A stretch of 64,000 nt of DNA. Origin: Candidatus Marinamargulisbacteria bacterium (GTDB taxonomy: Bacteria; Margulisbacteria; Marinamargulisbacteria; UBA817). The stretch covers positions 27,570-91,569 of the forward strand of contig JALQXX010000002.1 in NCBI GenBank assembly GCA_023262965.1, in the 5' to 3' direction. Below the pieces are notes generated by a model, which searched no databases, was not told the DNA's origin, and worked only from the letters and a program-made list of their open reading frames with translations. Below, piece by piece: positions 18,670-28,054 of this stretch. The stretch's first letter is position 1. Each line of letters starts with the position of its first letter. The position numbers and the translations under genes are program-made.

Positions 18670-19465
18670 ATTGCGGGTAGGATACGGTAACGGTTAACTG
18701 ATTGTTGCGGTTGTGACGGATGTCGACCGGGGTATTCAATGTTTTGGACAGTTTGGTGGCATATTGATCAAAAATAGCGACGGTTTTTGAGGGGCGCTTT
18801 TTTTTGCTGGCTTTTCCCCATGCCTCGGCTTGCCGAACGGTTAGTTTTTTGTCGATAATATCTCGGGCTAACGCTAAGCACGTATCGGGATCGTGACTGT
18901 GATCAACGAGTGTTCGTGCGTGCCCTTCCAGGAGCGCCCCTTCAATCATCAATTGCTGAACCGATTCAGGCAGTTTGAGCAGACGCATAATGTTGGCAAT
19001 GGACGAGCGGGATCGCGCAAAAATGTGGCTGAGCTTTTCTTGGGTATAGCCAAAGGTATCCACGAGATTTTGAAAGGATTGCGCGATTTCAATAACGCTT
19101 AGGTTTTCCCGGTCAATGTTCTCAACAATCGCTATTTCGCAGGACTCTTTATCGGAAACACTTTTTACGATAGCCGGAATGGTGGTGAATTCGTTTAATT
19201 TGCAGGCCTGAAATCGGCGTTCCCCAACCACAATTTCGTAGTCATTGCCAACGGGTCGAACAACAATGGGCTGGGTTAATCCGTGAATTTTTATCGAATG
19301 CGCCAGCTCGGCGAGGGCTGTGGGGTCCATATATTTACGCGGTTGAAACGGATTGGGGCGAATCCGATCGATGGGCAGCAAATCTACGGATGATTCGTTG
19401 CGAGATACCAGGGCGGGAATGAGGGCGTCTAAGCCCTTTCCGAGTCTAGGGTTTTGTTTGTGCAC
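18605..19465 (-). CDS. parB: chromosome partitioning protein ParB
   Basis: A 286-residue CTP-dependent DNA-sliding protein of chromosome segregation. The N-terminus is typical (LGKGLDALIP), the ParB/CTPase box has VVGERRFQACK (about residues 80-90), and a helix-turn-helix for parS follows (YTQEKLSHIFARSRSSIANIMRLLKLP). The C-terminal dimer domain ends in a short acidic tail. It overlaps parA by 20 bases, with the parS site within parA at 19902. Convergent overlap with rsmG is noted under that gene. Confidence 0.96.
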   Translation of the reverse strand: MHKQNPRLGKGLDALIPALVSRNESSVDLLPIDRIRPNPFQPRKYMDPTALAELAHSIKIHGLTQPIVVRPVGNDYEIVVGERRFQACKLNEFTTIPAIVKSVSDKESCEIAIVENIDRENLSVIEIAQSFQNLVDTFGYTQEKLSHIFARSRSSIANIMRLLKLPESVQQLMIEGALLEGHARTLVDHSHDPDTCLALARDIIDKKLTVRQAEAWGKASKKKRPSKTVAIFDQYATKLSKTLNTPVDIRHNRNNQLTVTVSYPQFKAYIAFLDQLCTIEMPPSES

Positions 19466-20222
19466 GATGAATAACCTCCTTGGTTAGATGATAATACGCA
19501 ATAGAGCCGGATGACCGGGGCTGATACAGCGCAATGGGTAAGCCAAAGCTGGGGGCCTCGGCTAAGCGGATGTTTCGGGGAATGATGGTGTCAAATACTA
19601 GGTTTTTGAAATGCGATTTGGCGTTGGCGACGACTTGCCGATTGAGTTGGGTGCGACGATCAAACATTGTTAGCACAATGCCAAGAACATTCAGGGATGG
19701 ATTAATCCGATCCTTTACCAGTTGGAATGTACTCATTAATTTCGCCAGTCCTTCTAAGGCAAAATATTCACACTGCAATGGGATAATAAGCTGCTGGCTT
19801 GCCGTAAACGCGTTTAATGTAAGGAGGCTTAAGGATGGTGCGCAGTCAATGATGATATAATCGTATTCGGACTGAATGGGCTGAAGCATTTGACGAAGCA
19901 TTGTTTCACGTGAAACAATTTGGGACAGCTCAACATCGGCGCCCGCTAGCGCATGCGATGCAGGAAGCAGGTGAAGGTTTTCAAATGCGGTGGGGTAGGT
20001 GCAGTCATCAAGGGCATGCGTGCCGGATAATACATCGTAGATTGAGTAACGGATTGTTGTGACGGCAATCCCAATGGCCGATGTGGCATTGGCTTGCGGA
20101 TCCAAGTCAATGAGTAAGGTTCGATAGCCAAAGTCGCTAATAAACAAGGCCACGTTCACCGCCGTGGTTGTTTTTCCCACGCCGCCTTTTTGATTGGTTA
20201 CAGCCATTGTTATTGCGCCCAT
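19446..20222 (-). CDS. parA: chromosome partitioning ATPase ParA (Soj)
   Basis: A 258-residue deviant Walker A ATPase that moves ParB-parS complexes. The start MGAITMAVTNQKGGVGKTTTAVN carries the P-loop with the signature Lys; LLIDLDPQANATS and YIIIDCAPSLSLLTLNA are the later nucleotide motifs. I choose the ATG at 20222 over TTG 20228 since the resulting N-terminus has the family form; a TATTTT is 6 bases before it, and there is no Shine-Dalgarno. It is first in the parA-parB operon. A canonical parS lies inside its coding region. Confidence 0.95.
   Translation of the reverse strand: MGAITMAVTNQKGGVGKTTTAVNVALFISDFGYRTLLIDLDPQANATSAIGIAVTTIRYSIYDVLSGTHALDDCTYPTAFENLHLLPASHALAGADVELSQIVSRETMLRQMLQPIQSEYDYIIIDCAPSLSLLTLNAFTASQQLIIPLQCEYFALEGLAKLMSTFQLVKDRINPSLNVLGIVLTMFDRRTQLNRQVVANAKSHFKNLVFDTIIPRNIRLAEAPSFGLPIALYQPRSSGSIAYYHLTKEVIHRAQTKP
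19902..19917. promoter_or_regulatory. parS centromere site
   Basis: TGTTTCACGTGAAACA, a perfect 16-bp palindrome identical to the canonical bacterial parS, lies within parA. ParB loads here as a clamp. No other copy was noticed in this window by eye. Confidence 0.95.
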
Positions 20223-20342
20223 ACACAAAAAATACGCTATGTTTGCAAAAAAGAAAAGTCTTGGGGGTCAATTCATACGCGATTTAAGGTCTGACCGGGT
20301 GGCGATATCATGGCAATTGCATTCTGTATTGGATTAAGCCAT

Positions 20343-20348
20343 TATAGT
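20343..20348 (+). promoter_or_regulatory. -10 element of the ankyrin-like gene, leaderless type
   Basis: TATAGT ends 7 bases before the ATG at 20356 and no Shine-Dalgarno is present. A TTGCAT (20317-20322) is 20 bases upstream, a long spacer. Function is inferred from the position. Confidence 0.45.
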
Positions 20349-20355
20349 AGGCATT

Positions 20356-23034
20356 ATGATATCAAATTGGCCCTCTTTAAACACCGGTGGGGCGCTTGTT
20401 GCCCGTACGGATTCACAAAATGACACCGGTGCCCCTGAAGCCAGTCCCGCACAGGCAGCAACGGTAGAAGCGTTAGTAGGACGCATCCCACAAGTTATGG
20501 TATTCCATCCGCCTCATCCGGTGGGGATTGGCGAATTGGATGCTGATTTAAAAGAAAAAATATACACTACGTGCACACAGGATCGGTTTACGACCCATCG
20601 ACTGATAATCAGTGCCTTGGATGGAAGTATCGCCCAACCGTACATGCGGCCATTTTTTAATGCGATTGATGCGGTTCGGGCCACGATTATCATCAATCAA
20701 TCGAGTTGGGATAGTGCCCACAAAATCCAGTATATTAAACGTATTCTGCGGGTTTTGGCTGAGGTTAGTCCATCCATGGGACGGGAGTATTTGATCGGCG
20801 AGGTTCATTTGCCACGGGGAATTGGTTGGTTTAATCGGCCCACCCAATGGGAGGATACGGACTTAAGAATTGAACAAAAAGAGCGGTTGTTTTTTGATTG
20901 TGCACGATTTGGAACCATCGGCATTAAAGCCTGTCAACGGGCGTTTTTGTTTTCAAAAAATGCCCATGCGGACACGATTGTGGATGCCTTTGGTGCAGCG
21001 GCTCGGAATGGTCATTGGAATACAATAAGATGGATGCAGCGCACCTATGGTCTTACCGCTGAGGATATTCGACAAAACGATTGTTTAGCAATTACATCGG
21101 CGGCAGCCAATGGTTTTTTGGATATTGTCACGTGGCTGTATGCAACCTATGATTTGGCGGCTGATGATGTGCAAAAATCCAGCCAGATGGCGTTTAGACA
21201 GGCCGCTTTCAATGGCCATTTGGATGTCTTGAAATGGCTACACACGACATACCCTATGGCTATAAGTGATCTGCGAAACGATTTTTTTGGGGTGATCCAA
21301 TCTGCGGTTCAAAATAATCATTTGGATGTATTGATATGGCTGCAAACAACGTATTCATTGGGGGCAGATGATGCACGAAACGGTGGTAATAAGGCGTTAA
21401 AACATGCTGCAAATAACGGGTGTATGGGGGTGTTCACGTGTTTATTCACCCATTACGGTTTGGATGTTGGGGATGTCCGAGCAGATGATGGACACATTAT
21501 TCGAGCGGTTGTCAAACAGGGGCATTTGCACCTACTAAAATGGCTGCATAACACCTTCAATTTGACGATAAATGATGTTCTCGGCCACAACAAATCGGGA
21601 TTTCAAGACGTAGCGGCTAATGGGCATTTGGAGGTTTTAAAATGGTTGGGCGCCACATATGAATTGACCGCAAATGATGTACACGATCGGAATAAGCGTG
21701 CATTTCAAATGGCGGCCACCAATGGTCACTTGGGGGTATTAAAATGGTTGCAGCGTCATTACCCGTTGCCCACTAATAATGCCCATAACAATTATGAGCG
21801 TGCGTGTAGAATGGCCGCGGGAAGGGGGCACTGGGATGTGGTCCAATGGCTGTGCACCATATCCGATTTGATACCCAATGATACCCATGTGCTAAATAGT
21901 GTGGTTCAAAGCGCGGCGACTATCAAAGGCGGGTTTTATATATTGAAATGGTTGTACCGTGTTTACGAACTTCGCGTCAATCGGGCGATTGATATATTGG
22001 GTTTGTTTCGATGTATTGCCGACGCATATCAGCCGGAGGTATTAACCTGGGTTCACGATACCTATGGGGTTCTTAATGCCGATAATTTACGAGCCGATGA
22101 TCAGTGGCTGTTGAAACAGATTTGTCGCAATATGGATGGACTCCGATGGCTATGTAAGCGGTATGCGCTGCATCCAAATGATATTCGATTCATGTATGAT
22201 AAGGGGCTATTGTGTGCCATACGTGATGATTCAGTGGAGATGTTGCAATGGATCTATAACACGTATCAATTGACGCCAAATGATATGCGGGCCAACACCA
22301 ATTATGTGTTGCGGCGTGCGGCAACACACGGGGCTATCGCCATATTGCAGTGGTTGCACGATACCTGTGATTTACGTGCTGATGATGCGCGAGCCAATGG
22401 CAACGAAGCCATTCAAAAAGCCGCGGAAGGGTATAGTCTCCAGGTATTGGAATGTTTGCATGATACCTACGGGCTAACGGCCGATGATGCGCGAGCCAAT
22501 GGTCATTATGCCCTCCAAAAGGCCGCTTCGATGAATCGTGTGAATACCCTTCAATGTTTGCATGATACCTATGGGTTAAACGCTGATGATGCACGCGTTC
22601 AGGCCAATTATGCATTGCGATTTGCCGCGGAGCATAACCAATATAGGGTATTAAAATGCCTGCGAAATACATACGGATTGGACCGTGATGATGCACGGAC
22701 GAACGATAATGAGGCGTTTAAAAAAGCCGCTGCCAATGGTCATATCGATGTGCTTCGATGCCTGTACTACACGTATGGCTTGAGGGCAAATGATGCCCGA
22801 TCCAATAGGAATTATGCGCTGCGATATGCTGCGGCAAATGGGTTGCTTAGCGTATTAAAATGCCTATACCATACATATGGGTTGGGGGTTGCGGATTTTC
22901 GCACCAATGACAATGACGCGTTAAAAAGTGCCGAGACAAACGGGCATGTGGATGTTGTGCGATGGCTACACAATACCGTTTTCAAAGAGCGTGGCGCTCC
23001 GGGCAAAATCAACCATAATAGCCCGACGGAATGA
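20356..23034 (+). CDS. ankyrin-like repeat protein, about 20 tandem 34-residue units
   Basis: An 892-residue protein with no signal peptide. Residues 1 to about 210 are a helical N-terminal region I do not recognise. From about residue 214 to the end there are about 20 units of 34 residues, consensus AAxNGHLDVLKWLHDTYGL followed by xADDARxNxNxALxx. The AAxNGHLDVLKWL core is the form common in protist and giant-virus ankyrin proteins, but the TYGL-DDAR half is distinctive. Repeats 14-19 are most alike, suggesting recent local duplication; repeats 9-13 are most decayed. Such proteins bind other proteins and are often host-directed in symbionts; here that is inference. It lies next to parAB and has its own promoter. 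Confidence 0.88.
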   Translation: MISNWPSLNTGGALVARTDSQNDTGAPEASPAQAATVEALVGRIPQVMVFHPPHPVGIGELDADLKEKIYTTCTQDRFTTHRLIISALDGSIAQPYMRPFFNAIDAVRATIIINQSSWDSAHKIQYIKRILRVLAEVSPSMGREYLIGEVHLPRGIGWFNRPTQWEDTDLRIEQKERLFFDCARFGTIGIKACQRAFLFSKNAHADTIVDAFGAAARNGHWNTIRWMQRTYGLTAEDIRQNDCLAITSAAANGFLDIVTWLYATYDLAADDVQKSSQMAFRQAAFNGHLDVLKWLHTTYPMAISDLRNDFFGVIQSAVQNNHLDVLIWLQTTYSLGADDARNGGNKALKHAANNGCMGVFTCLFTHYGLDVGDVRADDGHIIRAVVKQGHLHLLKWLHNTFNLTINDVLGHNKSGFQDVAANGHLEVLKWLGATYELTANDVHDRNKRAFQMAATNGHLGVLKWLQRHYPLPTNNAHNNYERACRMAAGRGHWDVVQWLCTISDLIPNDTHVLNSVVQSAATIKGGFYILKWLYRVYELRVNRAIDILGLFRCIADAYQPEVLTWVHDTYGVLNADNLRADDQWLLKQICRNMDGLRWLCKRYALHPNDIRFMYDKGLLCAIRDDSVEMLQWIYNTYQLTPNDMRANTNYVLRRAATHGAIAILQWLHDTCDLRADDARANGNEAIQKAAEGYSLQVLECLHDTYGLTADDARANGHYALQKAASMNRVNTLQCLHDTYGLNADDARVQANYALRFAAEHNQYRVLKCLRNTYGLDRDDARTNDNEAFKKAAANGHIDVLRCLYYTYGLRANDARSNRNYALRYAAANGLLSVLKCLYHTYGLGVADFRTNDNDALKSAETNGHVDVVRWLHNTVFKERGAPGKINHNSPTE
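20995..22974 (+). repeat. tandem coding repeats, period 102 bases
   Basis: The DNA encodes about 20 units of 34 codons. The units are well diverged in DNA but keep phase, with occasional 33- or 35-residue units (for example near repeats 9, 11-13). Cysteine replaces the Trp of the KWL position in most of units 15-19, a shared change that marks a recent subfamily. Confidence 0.85.
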
Positions 23035-23056
23035 TTGCGGTTTATAAAACTTGTGA

Positions 23057-23084
23057 TTGCGTGCCAAATTTATTACACTATAGA
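23057..23084 (+). promoter_or_regulatory. putative clpC promoter
   Basis: TTGCGT (23057-23062), 16 bases and TATAGA (23079-23084), with a leader of about 20 bases that holds the GGGAGA ribosome site before the ATG at 23112. No CtsR-like tandem repeat was seen. Confidence 0.4.
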
Positions 23085-23111
23085 TTAGTTTAAAGTTTAG
23101 GGAGAATATAA

Positions 23112-25583
23112 ATGTTTTCACGGTTCACAGAAAAAGCAATACAGGCCATTATGGTGGCGCAAGAAGAGGCAAAGCGGTTTCATCACGCCTATGTAGGTAC
23201 GGAGCATATTCTTTTAGGTATCATTCACGATCCCGATACAATTGTTGTGAAAGCGCTCGGGCAGTTGAACGTGGACCCCCGTGATATTCGAGAAAACATT
23301 GAAAATGAGCTTAACTTGAATTTTTCAAGTGATGTGTCTTCGAATATACCGTTCACCCAGCAGGCCAAACAGATTTTGTCCAATGCTTGGGATGAAGCAC
23401 GTAAATTGGGCCATAATTATGTGAATCTGGAGCATTTGTTTTTATCGATTTTTCGGGATCCAACCAATATTGCGGCAAAAGTATTGTCGGATTTGGGGGT
23501 CAAAAGCGCCTCCTTCAAAGAGGCATTGTTTTTGGCCTTGGGCAAGCGCGTCGAATCCACCGCTAAAGCCGTATCGTCCGCAGCGCCTACCCCAACATTG
23601 GATTTATTTGGCCGTGATTTAACGGCTTTGGCAAAAGACAATACGTTGGATCCGGTTATTGGTCGCGAAAAAGAGTTGGAGCGCGTGATTCAAATTTTGT
23701 CGCGACGTACAAAAAACAATCCGGTGTTAACTGGGGAGCCTGGTGTTGGAAAAACGGCTGTAGTGGAAGGATTGGCGCAAATTTTGCATCAGTCAAGTAC
23801 GCCCGAAAAACTTCGGAATAAACGGTTAATCACATTGGATCTGGGGCTTTTGGTAGCCGGTACAAAGTACCGTGGGGAGTTTGAGGATCGGGTCAAAAAA
23901 ATTATGGAAGAAGTTCGAAAAGCCAAGAACATTATTTTGTTTATTGACGAATTGCATACCATTATTGGCACCGGTAGTTCTGAAGGAAGTTTGGACGCCG
24001 CCAATTTGTTTAAGCCTGCCTTAGCACGCGGTGAATTACAATGCATTGGCGCGACAACATTGGATGAATACCGTAAGCACATAGAGGGGGATGGGGCCCT
24101 AGAGAGACGGTTTCAGTCGGTATTGGTGGAGCAGCCTTCCAAAGAGCAAACCATTGCGATTTTGCGTGGCATTAAATCGCGATATGAGGTTTTTCATGGC
24201 GTGACAATTACCGAAGATGCCATTTTTGAAGCGGTGGAAATGTCGACGCGGTTTATTACAGATCGGCAATTACCCGATAAAGCGGTTGATGTCATTGATG
24301 AGGCGTCCTCCAAAGTAATGTTAGAGTCATCCAAATTACCGGAGGCGGATGTTCAGCTTTTTGCTGACCTGAATCGTATTCATGCATCATTAACCAGTAC
24401 GGCGTCGGATCAACGTGATCGCGATCAGTTGATCCATGAGCAAGCCAATCTGATGAAACAAACGGCTGGGTTTACCGAATTGCAAAAACGCTATGCTGCA
24501 AAAATTGTTGATGCGCAAATTGTGGCGGAGGTGGTGGCGTTGTGGACGGGTATTCCGGTTACTAAAATTACACAAGAAGAATCCGAAAAGCTACTTCGCA
24601 TGGATCAGGATTTGCAAAAAAAAATTGTGGGGCAGGAAGATGCAGTGAAAGCGGTGGTTCGTGCTGTAAAGCGGTCTAAAGTGGGATTAAAAAACCCCAA
24701 GCGTCCGACGGGATCTTTTTTGTTTTTAGGTCCAACCGGTGTTGGAAAATCGGAGTTGGCGAAGCAAATGGCACTCAATTTGTTTGGAAAATTGGATGCC
24801 ATGATTCGTATTGATATGTCCGAATATATGGAAAAACACACCATATCCCGATTGATTGGATCCCCACCAGGCTATGTGGGTTACAATGATGGTGGCCAGT
24901 TAACAGAGCCCGTTCGTCGTCGGCCATACTCGATTGTGTTGTTTGATGAAATTGAAAAGGCTTCTCCGGATGTATTGAATGTTTTGTTGCAAATTTTGGA
25001 AGATGGTCACGTTACCGATGCGAATGGACGCACGGTGGATTTTAAAAATACGATTATTATTATGACCTCGAATGTCGGGGCAAAGTATATCCAAAAAGCG
25101 TCGTCATTGGGATTTCAAACGCAGTCCGAGGATGAAGCAAATTATAGCAATATGAAAGAAAAGCTTAAAGATGAAATCGCCCGCGAGTTTCGACCTGAAT
25201 TTATTAATCGGATTGATGATGTGGTTATTTTTAAACCCTTGGGGCAGTCCGCCATGGGCCAAATTGCCCGTATTTTATTGGATGAATTGTCTGAGCGATT
25301 AAAAGAGAAAAATATTCAGCTGAAAGTGGATGATGCGGTTGTTGATTATATTACTCAAAAAGGCACCAATTTGCGTATGGGGGCACGACCATTGCGTCGG
25401 TCATTGCAAGAGAATTTGGAAGACCCGATGGCAGATGCATTGCTAAAACGGCATTTGCGACAGGATGTATCGATTCGTTGCAGTATGGTCAAAGACCAGG
25501 TGGGGTTTACGATTCGTCAATTAAAGCCCAAGCCCAAGGAGCTTACGGTTCTAACCCTGCCGTCGCTCATTCATGCCCCCTAA
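23112..25583 (+). CDS. clpC: ClpC-type ATP-dependent protease ATP-binding subunit
   Basis: An 823-residue class I Clp AAA+ unfoldase. Two N-terminal Clp_N repeats (about 4-140), first P-loop GEPGVGKTA (208-216) with Walker [10 protein letters not shown], a short middle domain (about 405-465), and a second P-loop GPTGVGKSE with VLFDEIEKA. The ClpP-docking tripeptide is present as LGF in [13 protein letters not shown], so it should work with ClpP, encoded here at 43383. The short middle domain favours ClpC over ClpB; the adaptor McsB/MecA was not seen. GGGAGA precedes the ATG, and radA overlaps its end by 11 bases. Confidence 0.93.
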   Translation: MFSRFTEKAIQAIMVAQEEAKRFHHAYVGTEHILLGIIHDPDTIVVKALGQLNVDPRDIRENIENELNLNFSSDVSSNIPFTQQAKQILSNAWDEARKLGHNYVNLEHLFLSIFRDPTNIAAKVLSDLGVKSASFKEALFLALGKRVESTAKAVSSAAPTPTLDLFGRDLTALAKDNTLDPVIGREKELERVIQILSRRTKNNPVLTGEPGVGKTAVVEGLAQILHQSSTPEKLRNKRLITLDLGLLVAGTKYRGEFEDRVKKIMEEVRKAKNIILFIDELHTIIGTGSSEGSLDAANLFKPALARGELQCIGATTLDEYRKHIEGDGALERRFQSVLVEQPSKEQTIAILRGIKSRYEVFHGVTITEDAIFEAVEMSTRFITDRQLPDKAVDVIDEASSKVMLESSKLPEADVQLFADLNRIHASLTSTASDQRDRDQLIHEQANLMKQTAGFTELQKRYAAKIVDAQIVAEVVALWTGIPVTKITQEESEKLLRMDQDLQKKIVGQEDAVKAVVRAVKRSKVGLKNPKRPTGSFLFLGPTGVGKSELAKQMALNLFGKLDAMIRIDMSEYMEKHTISRLIGSPPGYVGYNDGGQLTEPVRRRPYSIVLFDEIEKASPDVLNVLLQILEDGHVTDANGRTVDFKNTIIIMTSNVGAKYIQKASSLGFQTQSEDEANYSNMKEKLKDEIAREFRPEFINRIDDVVIFKPLGQSAMGQIARILLDELSERLKEKNIQLKVDDAVVDYITQKGTNLRMGARPLRRSLQENLEDPMADALLKRHLRQDVSIRCSMVKDQVGFTIRQLKPKPKELTVLTLPSLIHAP

Positions 25584-26958
25584 ACCAACCGCTCAGTATA
25601 CCTGTTTAGAGTGTGGGGCCACCTATATTCGTTGGCAGGGGCAATGTGATCAGTGTGCTGCATGGAATGCCCTGGAGCCGGTTCGGATTCGTGCCGCGTC
25701 TACCGGGCATGGAATTGGGGCACCGGTAACATCACTACAGGCGGTTCAGGAGCCTAAAACCGTTACGCGGCTAACGGGCTCGGCGGAGTTGGATCGCGTA
25801 TTGGGTGGGGGTTGGGTCGATGGCAGTGTGAATTTGGTTTGTGGGGAGCCGGGGATTGGCAAGTCGACGTTGGTGTTGCAATCGGCTTTGGATTGTGCCA
25901 AACGGGGCCATAAAACCCTGTATATTACGGCCGAAGAGTCCGCGATTCAGGTTAAAAAGCGTGCGGGGCGTCTCGTTAAAACCATTCCGGACAATGTATT
26001 TATTGTGGCAACTACCGATATGGACGACATTGTGACCACCATTGAAAATGAAGCCCCGGAGCTGGTTATTTTGGATTCTATTCAAATGGTGACGACCCAA
26101 AAAGTTACGGCGATGCCGGGGGCTTTAAATCAGGTGCGGTTGTGTGCGGCTATGTTTATAACAACTATTAAGTTGTTGAATGCGGTGGGTATTATGGTGG
26201 GGCATATTACCAAAGATGGTCAATTGGCGGGTCCCAAAATGCTTGAGCATATGGTGGATGTGATTGTATTTTTTGAAGGGGATCGATCCATGGGGCTACG
26301 CGTGATGCGTTCCTTAAAAAATCGGTATGGAACCACCAATGAAACGGGGATGTTTCGAATGACGGCAGATGGGTTAACGGGTTTGGGGCCCAATGATACA
26401 TTTTTATCGGATTTGAATAAACCCCCATTGCCGGGAGCAATTATTACGGCGATTTTATCGGGAACACGTGGCATGCTCATTGAGCTGCAATCCCTGGTGG
26501 CGCCTTCGGGGTATCAGCCGGTTAAGCGAACATTCATGGGGCTCGACTCCCACCGTTGCCACGTTATGATTGCAATTATGGATAAATTTTTTGGCCTTAA
26601 ATTAACCAGTAAGGACATTTTTTTGTCATTGATTGGGGGGATTAAGTCCCCCTTGCCGGATGTCGATTTGGCGATTTGCTATGCCATATTGTCGTCACAC
26701 ACCAGCCGAGCCCTTTCAAAGGATGTCGTGGTGTTGGGGGAAGTGGGGTTGACTGGCGAAATTTTACCCTTTTCAAACCTGGATCGGTACCGCAGTGCGA
26801 TGACATTTAGTGGCATTAAAACGGCCATATTGCCCCAGCAATGCCAAGACGAATGGCCCAAAAATAGCGATATTATACCGCGTTTTGTGGCCACAATTAA
26901 GGATGCGTATACGGTTTTTATCGCCATTGCGAACCCGCCCACAGAGGGACCGCGATAA
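25573..26958 (+). CDS. radA: DNA repair protein RadA
   Basis: A 461-residue RecA-like ATPase that drives branch migration in recombination repair. The N-terminal C4 zinc finger has C11, C14, C25 and C28; the P-loop is GEPGIGKST; the RadA-specific KNRFG motif appears as LKNRYGTT; the C-terminal Lon-like domain has KSPLPDVDLAICYAILSS. Length is standard. It starts inside the end of clpC, a pair found together in many bacteria. A weak terminator follows. Confidence 0.96.
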   Translation: MPPKPTAQYTCLECGATYIRWQGQCDQCAAWNALEPVRIRAASTGHGIGAPVTSLQAVQEPKTVTRLTGSAELDRVLGGGWVDGSVNLVCGEPGIGKSTLVLQSALDCAKRGHKTLYITAEESAIQVKKRAGRLVKTIPDNVFIVATTDMDDIVTTIENEAPELVILDSIQMVTTQKVTAMPGALNQVRLCAAMFITTIKLLNAVGIMVGHITKDGQLAGPKMLEHMVDVIVFFEGDRSMGLRVMRSLKNRYGTTNETGMFRMTADGLTGLGPNDTFLSDLNKPPLPGAIITAILSGTRGMLIELQSLVAPSGYQPVKRTFMGLDSHRCHVMIAIMDKFFGLKLTSKDIFLSLIGGIKSPLPDVDLAICYAILSSHTSRALSKDVVVLGEVGLTGEILPFSNLDRYRSAMTFSGIKTAILPQQCQDEWPKNSDIIPRFVATIKDAYTVFIAIANPPTEGPR

Positions 26959-26968
26959 GCCGTTTAAA

Positions 26969-26989
26969 CTGGAATACCAGCGTTTTTTT
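26969..26989 (+). terminator. weak intrinsic terminator after radA
   Basis: CTGG, loop AATA, CCAG, then CG and a run of seven T. The stem is only 4 bp, so efficiency is doubtful. Confidence 0.4.
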
Positions 26990-27022
26990 GGTTAGTGACT
27001 TTTATTCTCATGGTATTCCGGC

Positions 27023-27028
27023 TATAAT
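27023..27028 (+). promoter_or_regulatory. -10 element upstream of the moxR-bat-mur-fts series
   Basis: TATAAT preceded by CGGC, 27 bases before the GTG of moxR, with AAAGGAG in the leader. No convincing -35 at 16-18 bases. This could start the transcript running through the Bat genes toward ftsA. Confidence 0.5.
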
Positions 27029-27055
27029 TGAGGCTAAAAGTAAAGGAGTTCGTAC

Positions 27056-28054
27056 GTGAGTCAAACGATTGAGGAAAATTCAGGGGTTTCCCTTCAAATT
27101 AAATCGGCTAACGATCAGCTGGCAGCCTTAAATCAACACTGGCAATCCGTGATTGTGGGGCAGCATGATGCCATGCAGAAAATCCTAATTGCCTTAATTG
27201 CAAATGGGCACGTCCTATTAGAAGGTGTACCGGGTTTGGCTAAGACGCTTATGATTCGTACGCTAGCTAATTTATTGGATTGTGAGTATAAACGCATTCA
27301 GTTCACGCCCGATTTGTTACCAAGTGATATTACAGGTACACAGATTTATAATGCGCAAACCCAAACATTTGATACCAAAAAAGGCCCTTTGTTTTCGCAA
27401 TTTATATTGGCCGATGAAATTAATCGTGCCCCCGCAAAAGTTCAAAGCGCCTTACTCGAAAGTATGCAAGAAAACCAAATCACTATTGGTACCACCACCT
27501 ACGATTTACCGCGTCCTTTTTTTGTATTGGCAACTCAGAATCCCATTGATCAGGATGGGACGTATCCCTTACCCGAAGCGCAAATGGATCGCTTTATTAT
27601 GAAAGTGGTTCTGACCTACCCGACCTTGGACGAAGAAAAGCATATTATTAAGCGATTTCAACAAGGCGCTCCGACCGTTACGTCGCCGGTTATGCCAGTG
27701 GATTATATTCCCAAAATTCAAGCATTGGCGGGCAGCATTTATATTGATGAAAAAGTCAGTGAGTATGTTGTGCGTTTGGTGGATGCCACCCGTCATCCGG
27801 GTGGGGTAGGTCTCGAGGTATTGGCGCCGTATATTCGCTGTGGCGCCTCCCCGCGGGCCACGTTGGCGTTTATTGCTGCGGCGAAGGCGTACGCTTTTAT
27901 TGACCGTCGCAATTATGTTGTTCCTGAGGATATTAAGTATTTGGCGCACGCCATTCTGAGGCATCGGTTGCAATTGACCTTTGCTGCCGAAGCGGAATCC
28001 ATGACAGCGGATAAAATTATTGATACCATTTTGGGAAATGTTGAGGTCCCTTAG
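27056..28054 (+). CDS. MoxR-family AAA+ ATPase
   Basis: A 332-residue chaperone-like ATPase. The P-loop is LEGVPGLAKTLM, Walker B is ILADEINRAPAKVQSALLESM, and the MoxR-typical FFVLATQNPIDQDGTYPLPEAQMDRF follows. MoxR proteins work with VWA-domain proteins to mature or activate targets. Here the partners lie immediately downstream (DUF58, BatA, BatB). The GTG start has AAAGGAG 9 bases upstream. The last base of its stop (TAG) is the first base of the next GTG start. Confidence 0.95.
   Translation: MSQTIEENSGVSLQIKSANDQLAALNQHWQSVIVGQHDAMQKILIALIANGHVLLEGVPGLAKTLMIRTLANLLDCEYKRIQFTPDLLPSDITGTQIYNAQTQTFDTKKGPLFSQFILADEINRAPAKVQSALLESMQENQITIGTTTYDLPRPFFVLATQNPIDQDGTYPLPEAQMDRFIMKVVLTYPTLDEEKHIIKRFQQGAPTVTSPVMPVDYIPKIQALAGSIYIDEKVSEYVVRLVDATRHPGGVGLEVLAPYIRCGASPRATLAFIAAAKAYAFIDRRNYVVPEDIKYLAHAILRHRLQLTFAAEAESMTADKIIDTILGNVEVP

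Noticed and set aside
20228-20355. Replication origin between parA and the repeat gene
   Set aside because: Only 127 bases and no DnaA-box cluster (TTATCCACA-like) or AT-rich unwinding region seen.
20995-22974. CRISPR array or satellite DNA
   Set aside because: The 102-base periodicity is purely coding (34-codon protein repeats) and the DNA units are not identical.
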